A DNA stretch of 64,000 nucleotides, from assembly GCA_003615045.1 (NCBI GenBank), contig ML014144.1, forward strand, positions 62,001-126,000. Direction: 5' to 3'. Below the pieces are notes generated by a model. That model saw only the letters and a list, made by a program, of their open reading frames with translations. It ran no database searches and was not told where the DNA came from. Of the stretch, positions 51,601 through 60,800 are shown in pieces (position 1 is the first letter of the stretch; every line of letters begins with the position of its first letter). The stretch comes from Caulochytrium protostelioides. Lineage: Eukaryota; Chytridiomycota; Caulochytriomycetes; Caulochytriales; Caulochytriaceae. The translations under genes were made by a program, and so were the position numbers.

Positions 51601-53429
51601 AGCCGCCCGTGCCGTCGCGCGATGCGCTGGTGCGGCGGCTCGCCGCCATGGCGCAGCGGCCGCACGGCGCCGTCGACGCCGCCTGGGCCCATCCGGTGCT
51701 CGCGGCGTGGCTGCTCGACAGTACGATCCGCCAGCTCGCGCAGCGCGCCGCGACGGACTATGCGGTCGCCGATCCTCACGGGTTGCGACCGATGGTGCAC
51801 GTCCTGTCGCGAGCCTTGCTCGACGGTTGGCTCGCCGTGGACAGCGGCAGCGGCGGTCGTGGCCCGGCGTCGACGCCGGCGTCGACGGCGATGGCGGTCA
51901 CGGCGCAGGCCACCTACCGGCCCGCCGTCACCCTCTTGGGGCAGTGCCTGCTCGTCGCGATGGCCGGCGGTCTACCAACCCTGCTGCCGTGGCTCCGACG
52001 GCTCGATCGGGGCTCGCAAAAGCGTCGCACGCGTCACGACGATCCAGACGACGCGGACACGGCGGACGAAGACGATGTGCCCGAGGGTCACCTGAGCGGC
52101 CAGGACGATGACGACGACGAGGTCGACGGCGACGGCGGCGATGAAGACATGAGGGATGACCTCGACGGCGTTCCGTCGCGTGGCCGTGATCCTCGCCGCC
52201 GGTTGACGAGGCGCGCGCTGCGCCAGCTGGATGGCGGGATCGAGCAGCTGCTCCGACTCGCGCGGCGCGGGCTAGCGCGCCATGCCCACCAGCCCGCCAG
52301 TGTGCTGCCGCTCCTGCACGGCCTCGTGGCGCTGCTCCCGCTGCGCGCCGGATGCCCGGGCACCGTCCGCCACCACGAGGCGCTGGCGGTCCTGGCGGAG
52401 ATGGCGCCCGTCGACGATGCAGCCGTCAATGCGCTCCTGGGTGACGTGCTGTGGCTCGTGCTGAACCAGCTCCCCTCGGGGGCCGCGCACCCCTTCGTCG
52501 CGCTGCTCGCCGACAACCTCGCGGCGCTCAGCGGCCCCGTGCACGCGCGCCCGGCCGCCGCCGACGGCGCGGCCGGCGACAACGACGCGGTCCTGCGCTC
52601 GCCGCCGCCGCCGGCGCGCCGTCTGGCGTGCGTGACGCCCGCCACCCTGAGCCGCTGGACGGTCGGGCTCTTGGAGTATCTCGCGCGGCAGCTCGACCAC
52701 GCGACGTGGCTTGCGCGCTACGTGGTCGTCTCGAGGCCTGCGGCGTCTGCGGCGTCGCCGTCGGCGGCGGGCCTCGCGCTGGCCGTCGCGGCGCCGTGCC
52801 GCCTCGAGTCGCTCTGCGACCATGCGGCGCAGTGGATTACGCCGCTGTGCGCGATGCTGGCGTCCCGCCTCCGCTCGGACGCCGCGGACGCGGTCTACGC
52901 CACGCTCACGACGGCGTTCCGCTTCGCCGAGGCCGTCGTGCTCCGGCAGCACCAGCTCTGGCTCCGCACCGCGACCGCCGTCGGCCCGTCGTTCTGCGCG
53001 CTGCTGAAGCGGCTCGGCCTCGATCTGCTGGCGGGCGTCTGGCAGTTCCTCAGCTACGTGCAGCAGCGGGCGGCGCTGTTGGCGAGCGGTGGCGGCGGCG
53101 AGGACGCGGCGGAGGACAGGGACGAGGACAGGGACGCCGACGACGACGACGACGGCTGTCGGCCACGCAAAAAGCGGGGCCGATCGGGCGGGCCGAAGGC
53201 CAAGCGCGCCAAGGCCGGTGACGCCGCGGGGCCCGGCGAGGGCTATCGCGTGCGCCGCGTGAAGCAGAGCCGCCAGTCGGCGGAGCTCATCAAAGCGATC
53301 GAAGTGTTCCGCGGCGCCGTGCATACCTTGGGCGCTACAGGCACCATCCACGTCGCGACCTACCTCCGCCGCAGCACTAGCTATGATTTCAAGATCCATG
53401 TGCGGGACCTGCAGCCGCCGTCCGCGTAA
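48660..53429 (+). CDS. FANCI: FANCI-like Fanconi anaemia protein
   Basis: Predicted partner of FANCD2 in the ID clamp that is monoubiquitinated at DNA interstrand crosslinks. 1589-residue alpha-solenoid, with ATG at 48660. Matches are LPYAKAVQLMALTVPVMGPA, then LLIQLRKALYATEPAEKRKA and VDGCLLLL (FANCI helical domain before the mono-ubiquitin site), FMEPLEGLLEMEAETKTLMD, and especially the C-terminus: SAELIKAIEVFRGAVHTLG, then HVATYLRRSTSYDFKIHVRD, equivalent to the FANCI S-T-S-R-DFKI end. An acidic block (about 1125-1165, DDDDDEVDGDGGDED) and a basic KKRGRSGGPKAKRAK (about 1505) lie before the tail. Overall similarity is low, as usual in fungi. The ubiquitin-acceptor lysine cannot be fixed by eye. 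FANCI is patchily kept in fungi, so its presence here is informative. Confidence 0.78.
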   Translation: MASGSRTAEAADASVDAASTPATPTTPLAAWPKRLAAALDALSGGATLDADTDADTEMAADAAAVADVISAFCAALQSSSPRRDDAASAAPAHPDDADAQAVAAAVAVLQRHSDRLPVAALQSLANAWLSRMLRQHPVAVPLTALLPLLLTRLTLDQHGHTADGEVEGLAWRRQFLASLHALDWSMPLTRQIHAETGDGLVLSDAEHSRFLTRFLDEACTWPPADRAPFLTAVLARCTTPERTETAAVWLRHHFDALDEAPDERRRPRDREPSRRLRHVRAHVLRDWSAVLRRQPTWVQQALKQQRRALAAADPPQDPEPESPPPSAGREDAAAEAIPSMRYTVFDAACLFAMMALPEHRGAAHRLARAVVERLCHMRSIQASAPWIGEWMGRVRPCQTFVDATDGLLTLLHAEPSHALLEPIQQWALALMAPSPRAASGAATATAAAAASAASSTASLPNAARAPITGCCIAAHRWRDGHLACGVARLAAGLTLRLYREFPAVRPALVDAAVAAWMQVPAADAAATSSGGGSSGSLRSIAGPDGSGGGGGTTAHLMWFFAHAMTTRTVAAPARIPWLPTFVVLAPVVTGLDLTGARDPGDGEAALSSSGRIAQQRLSPYLGLLTHLPYAKAVQLMALTVPVMGPAIVDGLLIQLRKALYATEPAEKRKAVDGCLLLLTQWHSMPTATWMELLQLIRRMLRGRLEIKLALYAAMHELLRSIVPLATRHGTAASPPPARRGGADPQPLLEQLLAHFMEPLEGLLEMEAETKTLMDLASSAQAMAAADGAAAATALRLRFDACYSGPADALTLTESPADLMQVILHLLACLDRDPRAPSAAAWTPHAVTMRRVVLHLAHASPSTYRIHDALTPSANPSAAAAAGGTPHGADAALLTAFLLLGCYQSAALALVDWSPSSDPVALLPLANQALDHLAALTALLRTKQPRPPPNGRHRLAFARHTVQLATAAAPMANSAPAVLRLEPPVPSRDALVRRLAAMAQRPHGAVDAAWAHPVLAAWLLDSTIRQLAQRAATDYAVADPHGLRPMVHVLSRALLDGWLAVDSGSGGRGPASTPASTAMAVTAQATYRPAVTLLGQCLLVAMAGGLPTLLPWLRRLDRGSQKRRTRHDDPDDADTADEDDVPEGHLSGQDDDDDEVDGDGGDEDMRDDLDGVPSRGRDPRRRLTRRALRQLDGGIEQLLRLARRGLARHAHQPASVLPLLHGLVALLPLRAGCPGTVRHHEALAVLAEMAPVDDAAVNALLGDVLWLVLNQLPSGAAHPFVALLADNLAALSGPVHARPAAADGAAGDNDAVLRSPPPPARRLACVTPATLSRWTVGLLEYLARQLDHATWLARYVVVSRPAASAASPSAAGLALAVAAPCRLESLCDHAAQWITPLCAMLASRLRSDAADAVYATLTTAFRFAEAVVLRQHQLWLRTATAVGPSFCALLKRLGLDLLAGVWQFLSYVQQRAALLASGGGGEDAAEDRDEDRDADDDDDGCRPRKKRGRSGGPKAKRAKAGDAAGPGEGYRVRRVKQSRQSAELIKAIEVFRGAVHTLGATGTIHVATYLRRSTSYDFKIHVRDLQPPSA

Positions 53430-53829
53430 GGCCCCTCTTCCCGGTCCCTTCCTCCTCCCCCTGCGGCCGACAGACCACGGGGGGTGGATGGAGGCGCCGT
53501 ATCATGTATCGTCGGGTATCATGGCTTCATTGCTATTATCACATGTCGACGTGGCGCCGATGGGATGGCCGCGATGACCGCCGTCGCGTGCTTTCCGTAT
53601 GCCCGCGTCGGGAGGCCGGGGCAGCAATGCCGCGATCGGCAGGGGCGAGGGCGCCGACGAGGCGGGCCGATCGCCGTCGATGACGCCCTTCGGGACTGGC
53701 CAAGAGAAAACCAACAAAGGACACCCGCCTCGAGCTGGCGCGGGCGTCCATCGTCCGGCCGCGGCCGCCGTCGCGGGCGGACGGAGGGGCGGCCGCGGGC
53801 TTGGCTAGAAGACGAGCGCCGACCACGAT

Positions 53830-53876
<47 letters not shown>

Positions 53877-54142
53877 TCCTGCGCCGACGGCGGCCGCAGC
53901 ACGCGGATACCCGCGGACCCATGCGATGCCACGCGGTCCAGCGCTAGGGACGCGCTCGCTCGCCCTTCACGCAGCCGCCACGCCGCAGGACCATAACAAA
54001 GCGGCCGCCGGTGTCTCTCGTCGGCCGCCCGTCGCCGCCTCCCCCACTGACCCCCCCATCAGCGCCGGCCGCCGCCGCCGCCATCGCCGCCGTCGCCGCC
54101 ACCGCCAGCGCCGCCGCCTTCACCATTCTTGAGTGCCGCCGC

Positions 54143-54173
<31 letters not shown>

Positions 54174-54859
54174 CCTATCGCGCGGTATCATCGGCGTCGT
54201 GCGCTTCACGGCCCGCCGGACCATCGCCGCCGCCGCCACCCGTCCTCGTCACGCGTGCAGGCCACGCATCGACCGGCGCGCCCTCCTACGCAAACAAGGC
54301 CACGCCGCCCTGACGGCCGCGGCCTCAGCAGCCCACGCGTCCGCCACCGCCCGCCCGCGTGGGCCTTCGGCCGTCGCGCCCTCTTCCTCGCGGCACTCTC
54401 CGCATCGTGTGCGCCGTCGCCATCACTGCGTCGTCGTCGTCGTCGTCGCCGTCATCGCCGTCGCCATTGCCCGCGCTCGCCGCGCTGCACCGTATCGGTC
54501 TTCTCGGTCTTCCGCGCGATCGCTTGTTTCCGTCGCTCTCCCGTCCGGTGCCGACGCCCGCCGCTTCCCGTCGCGCGATCCTTCCGCCTGCCACCGCCGG
54601 TCTCCGCGGACGCGGCGGCGGCCGCCACCAGGCCTCCTCGTCCGCCCAACCGCCCATCGCGGTTGGCACCCGTGGCGCCACCGACCAGTGCCCCCCGACC
54701 CCTCACTATGTGAAGCAGCCGCGCCGGCCGCTGATACTGCGACGACGACGCCCCCAGCTGCGTCTGCGCCGGCCACGCGCCGCCCGCCACCCGGCCCTTG
54801 CCGCCGCCGCCATCGCCGCTGCTGCTGCGGCGGTCGCTACGCCGGCCTCGGGCGTCAGC
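53430..54859. other. Intergenic region and RhoGEF leader with two GCC runs
   Basis: Contains GCC microsatellites at 53829-53873 and 54130-54172. From 54359 the RhoGEF frame is open without an ATG until 54860; the translation over that stretch (Ser/Pro/Arg-rich) shows no homology and is treated as leader. No other gene seen. Confidence 0.45.
53829..53873. repeat. (GCC)n trinucleotide microsatellite
   Basis: About 14 nearly uninterrupted GCC units in noncoding sequence; a second, less perfect run lies at 54130-54172. Confidence 0.95.
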
Positions 54860-57800
54860 ATGGGCCCGACGCAGGGAGCTTCGGCACCTGCGTCGCTGGC
54901 CCCGCCGGCGCCCGCCGCGCCATCCCTCCCGCCATCGCCGGGATCTTCGGCCCGGCCGCTGCTGGACGCCGCGACGGACGCCGCGGCCGCCGGCGATGGC
55001 GCTGGTCCCTCGCCCTGGCTGCCCCCGGTGGCGGCCGATGCCAGCCTCGTCGGGGACGATGAAGCGGCGGGCCTGCTGAGTCCGTTCGGGCGGTCGCGCG
55101 CCGCTTCGACGGGCTCGGCGACGGCCGCGACGCCGTCACACGCCCAGACGCCCGTCGCCATGGCCACGCCGTGCGGCGACGACCGCCCGCCCACCGACGC
55201 GACCGCCTCCAGCCTCCTGCTCGAGCACGCGAGCGCTTACGCGACGCCATTCGACTCGCGCGACCTGATCGTGGCGAGCGCGCTCGTGATGCCGAACCAG
55301 CCCGTCAACGACGACGGCGGCAGCAGCAGCAGCAGCAGTAGTGTGAAAGCCACGGCCGCGCCGCCAGCCGCGGCTCTGCTCTCCGTATCAACGGCCGTCA
55401 CGCCAGCGCCGGACGCGACGACGGCCGGCGCCCACGGCCGCTCGGCAGTGCGAACGGGCATGCTGTTTTTGACGCCGTCGGGCGCCGCCTTGCCCGACGA
55501 TTTGACGTCGCAGGCCGACTCAGATGTCGCCGACGCCGTGGAGCCCGTGCATGCGACGCCAAGCCTCTCGCTCCGGACCGGCGACGGCGGCCGCAACCCC
55601 GACGCCACGAACGACAGCGACAACAGCAACGATGGCAGCCATGCGGCGCCACGCGACGGCGTCGACGCGCCGCGATCGGGCATGTCGACGCCGGATGGCC
55701 CCTTCTCGGCTGTGACCGCGCTCTCCGCGTCGTCCCTGGCGCCCTGGGCCGGCACGGATGTAGTGGCCACGGCGCCGCCCTCGATCCCGCTGCCCTCGCC
55801 CGTGGCTGCGCCACCGTCCGTGGCTGCGCCACCGCTCGTGACGGCGCTGCCGTCCACGCCGCCGTCCGCCACGCACTCGCGGGCCGTCTCCGACCATGAC
55901 TCGGCCTTTGAGTCCGACGCGTCCTTCAGCGACGCCGTCTCGGAGCCCACGGCCGTCCCCGCGCGCAGCGCGGCGGTGGCGGCGGCCGGCGTGGCCGCGT
56001 CCCTGACGGCGTCCGATCTGCTGATGGCGATGCTGCCGGTCGTCGTCGACGACGCGGCCGACCGCGCGCCGCCGCCCCCGGGCACGCTGACGGTCTCTGC
56101 CAGCACCTCCCGCTTCTTCGCCCTTTCCCAGGCGCCACCGCCCCCGCGGCGGCAGCCCAGCGCCGCCTGCCGGCTCCCGCCACGCCTTCAGAGTTTGAAC
56201 CCCCGCACGCGTCCTCTCGCCGCCACGGGCGCCGCGGCAGGCGGCGGCAGCGCCGACCCGTCGACCTCCTCCCGCCCCCGCCGCCGTACGGCCGATGGCG
56301 CCACGGACGACGGCGGCTCCCGCGCGGCTGCGGCGGATGATCGTCGCAGCACCGACACCACGGGGGTGGCGGCCCCAGCGGCCGCTCACGCCACGTCCTC
56401 ACACTGCGACGCTTCACCCGCGAGCCCGCCGCCCTTGTCAGGGCCCGTTGATGCCGGTGCACTGTCGAGTCGCGCGGCGCGGCCGAAGGCATTGACCGCT
56501 GCGGCATCAGCATCAGCCGGGCCGGCCTCGGCCTCGGCGCCCGCGGCGCCCGTGCACGCCAACGGCGAAGGCGACGCTCTGGCGGCTCCCCGGTCGGCGC
56601 TCGCCACGGCTGCGGCGGACGGCGCCGAGGTCGGCAGTGTCACGAGCCTGCTGTCCCTGCCGTCGATTGAAGGCTCGTCGACCTGGCTCAAATCTGAAAC
56701 GCTCAATCGCAGCCCAGACCTGCATCTGGAGTTTCATATGTCGCCGGCGGCGTCGACGGATCAGCTGGGGCCGGCGTCGTCAGCGGCAACCGTCAGCGCC
56801 GCCACCGCCGCCGCCGGGAAGCATGCGGACGGGCGTGGCCCCGCTCAGTCGGCGCCGGGATCCGTCCGCAAGAAGGCCTCCAAAAAGACAGATATGGCCT
56901 GGAGGTGCGAGGAGACGTCCTCGTCCACCATCGCCTCGACCGCCACGGCCGCGTCAACGGCGTCGCCGGCCGCCGCGCACGCTCCGGCGGCATCCGCCGC
57001 AAACGCGACGGCCACAACGGCGTCGACTGCCAAGAACAGCAAGCCGAGCAAACGCAGCGCGAGCCGCGGCAGCACATCCGGCACTAAATGGTTTGGCCGG
57101 CCCTCCAGGCGTCCGTCTGTGCCGTCCGTGACGGCTGACACCGCTGACGGCCGGCTGTCTTCGGCCCCGCCGCCGCCGCAGTCCCTGGTGGGCGGCGACC
57201 CGCTGCTCGGCGTGCCCTACGTCGACGAACCTGACGCCACCGCGACGTCCGACGCCGCCGCCATGGCGCTGCCGGTACCACTGACGCGGTCCTTCTCGGG
57301 GGCGCCCGATGTTGCGTTCGACGCCGCCAACGCCAGCAGCAGCAGCAGCAGCACCGTGGCACCCCAAAGCCAGCGTCGCGCCTCTCTGGGCCTGCTCGGC
57401 GCCTCGCGCAGCGACCCGCTCGGCTTGGGGCTGGGGCGGGGCCCCAGCCGGAGCCCTCATTTCGCAGGGATCACCGCGACCTCCGATGCATCGCTGTCGG
57501 ACACGGCGTCGGCGGCGTCGACGGCGTCGGCCGCGGCGCATGCTTTCGAGAGCCATGCGGGGCTGGCGCGCCAGCTGTCGAAATCGAACCGGCGGCGGCA
57601 CGAAGCGGACGCGTCGATTATCCCGATCCACGAGCACGAGGCGCTGGAGACCGACGCGCTGGCCGTCGCGCCATCGCCGTTCTCGGGCCTGCGCAGCGCG
57701 TCGCCCCTCCCGCGGCATGACACGGTACGCTCGGCCCCGGGCCGCGACGAGAACGATGGCGCCGCCGACGGCGCGGGTGGCGCGTCGCTGCTTGCCGCTC

Positions 57801-60800
57801 ATCATAGCCGCCCGATCCGCGGCGGCGACGGCAGCGGCGGCGGCGGCGGCGCCGACAGCGTCTCGCTCCGCAACGGCTCGCTGTCGGATGTGCTGTCGCA
57901 GCATCACGGCGAGAGCGAGTTCGACAGCGAGGAGGCGCGGCTGCAGCGCGAGCGCATCCGCCGCGATCAGCAGCTCGACGAACTGCTCACCACCGAGCGG
58001 AACTACGTCGGCGACCTGCAGATCCTCGTGGACCACGGCTTCTCGCGACTGAACCGCGCCGCGCCGCTCTGGATCCCCGCCGAGAAGCGCGCGGGCTTTA
58101 TCCGCAACGGCCTCGAGCTGCTGCAGTTTCAGACCCAGTTTCTCGAGTGGCTTGAGACCGCGCGGGCCGCCGATCTCGCTACCGACGGCCCCGGCGCGTT
58201 CCGCCACGTGGCACAGCTCTTTGTCGACCAGCAGGAGGCCTTCGAGGTGTATATCGTGTTCTGCACGCAACACGACACGGCCTTGCGGATCCTGGCGGAG
58301 TACGAGCGCAAGTCAGAGATGCAGACGTTCGCATCGGAGTTCCGCAAGCTCGCCGCCACGAAGCTCGATCTGCGCGACTACCTCATCAAGCCCATCCAAC
58401 GCATCTGCCGGTATCCGCTGATCTTGCGGGAGCTCGTGAAGCATGCCGACGCGTCGCACCCCGATTACGCCGTCCTGTCCTCCGCCCTGGCCGCGGCGCA
58501 GGCGAGTGCGCTCAAGATCGACTCGGCGAAGGGGTTCATGGAGAATCTGCAGCGCACCGACCGTTTCTTCTCGCGTCTCGAGAACCCACAGGGCGTCGAT
58601 GTGCCGCCACGCGCCGTGCTCGGTGAAATGATGATCCTGGCGAGCGCGCTGCTCGTCTGCAACCACGACCACCTCCCGAGCAAGATCCAGTTCCGCGGCG
58701 TGTTTCTCTTTCCCAACTACCTCTTCGTCGTCAAGACGAAACGCTCGATGATCCATCTGAAACTCTGTTTGCGGCTGTCGGCCTGCGACCTCATCCTCAG
58801 TACCGGACGCCAGACGGGCGGGTCCATGTCGCCGCCGGCGTCTCAGTCTGTCCATGCGGCTCGCCCCGCCACCTCGATGACGACCCCGGCTGCTGCTGCC
58901 GCCGCCGCTGCCGCCACCCATACAACTGCAACGGCGGCGCTAACGGCGTCGGCCACTCCGTCGACGGCCGCGACCTCGACGCTGAAACCCGCGGGCGGCG
59001 CCGGTCTCGACGACGCCGTCAGCTCGCCGGCCAAGCCTCGCATCGCGGAAAAGAATACCCGGCCCTTCAGCCGCGAAGCGAGCAGCCTGCCCGTGACCGC
59101 GGCGGCCCCGGCGGCCTATGGCGCGACGAGTGCCGCCACAGCGCCGTCGACGGCGGCCCCCATGGGCTCGCAGACGTCGTTGTCGGATGCGGCGTCGTCG
59201 ACGGGCGCCCCCGAACCGCCGTCGCTCTTCTGGCGGCTGCGCGTCCGCTCAACAGGTCACTACTACGACTTTATTGCCAAGAACGAACGCGAGCGCACCG
59301 TTTGGCTCGAGACCCTTCAGAAGCTGCCGACCGATGTCGACGTGGCGGCCGAGGGCGATGACGCGGACGTCGACGCCGCGGAACTCATGCGCAGCGGCCG
59401 CAGTCACGGCGACGACGAACTGCTCATCCGCCCGACAATGAAGTCGCGGCGGTCGTCGACCCGCTCGTCCATGTCGTCGGGCACGCCGCGGCTGCCGTCC
59501 ACCAAGCTGACGCCCCACGGTGATATGGCCCTCAGTCCCAGGTTGACGCCCAAGTCTCGTGTCAATAGCACAGGCAACCTGATGGCGCACCTCTCGGAGC
59601 TCGCCAGCCACATCGATCCGACAGACTCTTCGGCGACGCACCACGGCGCGAGCCGCCCTTTGTTCAAGTCCAAGTCCCACTCGAGCCGCGGCAGTTTGGA
59701 GAATCCCGAGTATACCATCATCTCGCTCGGTTTCGGCGGCACGAGTTTCTTTTTCCCGCAGAGCAGCAACGACGATCTCTTCCTCGGCCACCGCGACGAG
59801 CCCACCGAGATGGCCGCGCTTGGTGGATTGGGTTCCGGCGGCGCTGGCGGCACAAGCGACTCCCGCGGCCTTCTGTTGGGCTCTACCCAGACGGCCACCG
59901 ACGACGACAGCGCCGCCCACGCCACAGGCGTCTCGACCGCCGCCGGCACCGCCGGCCCCACGACGGCCCCCTTGCTGCCGCCTCTGCCGCCCGGCGCGAT
60001 CCCGCAGCGCGCCTCGCCCGCGCCGAGTCCCACGCCTCTGCCTACGCAGCGCCAGCGCGAGGTTGCACCCATGCGGCGGCAGCCCAGCACGACGGGCTCG
60101 CTCGGCGGTGACGCGCCGTCCTCGTCGGCGCTCACGGTGCCGTCGGTCCCGACGGCCGTCTCGGCCTCCGGATCGCCGTCCATGATGGCCACGTCGCTCG
60201 TCGTCACTTCCGGCGCGGCGCCTTCCGCGGCTTCAGCGTCCGGTAGCACGGTGACGGCCACGGCGCCGCCGCTGACGGCGGCGCCTCGTGGGCGGGAAGG
60301 CAAGTCGACCGGCTCGCTGTTCTGGCGCGGCGCGTCGTCGTCCTCGTCGGCCACGGCAGCCTCCTACGCGGCGTCGCATGCCGGCGGCGCCGCGAAACCG
60401 ATGACGCGCGCTGCGGCGTCTCACGCGTCGGCTGACATGCTGACGGCCGCCCACAGCCGCGCCGCCACCCGCACGGGCCTGGACTTCCAGTGGAGCAAGA
60501 ACCAGGACGTGCGACTGCTGCGGACACCGAGCGTCGAGGCGAAACTCTCGGATGTTGTGACGCCGATGCAGGACGGCGTGCCCATTCTCAGCACGACGCT
60601 CGTGCAGCGCATCGCCGCCGAGTCGTCGCTCCACCACGCCAAGAGCGGCGCCAGAGGCCACCATGGTCACGGCAGCGGCCACGGCGGCAAGAACAAGCGG
60701 TCGTCGGTGCTCCAAATCTTTGGCGCCGCACCGTACTCGGCCCTGGCGACCGCGGTGGCGTGCTCGTCGTCCTCTGTCGGGGGAACGCCGGCGGCCGAGG

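Noticed and set aside
54359-54859. N-terminal extension of the RhoGEF frame (167 codons)
   Set aside because: The frame begins at GTG, contains no ATG and shows no homology; more likely leader sequence.
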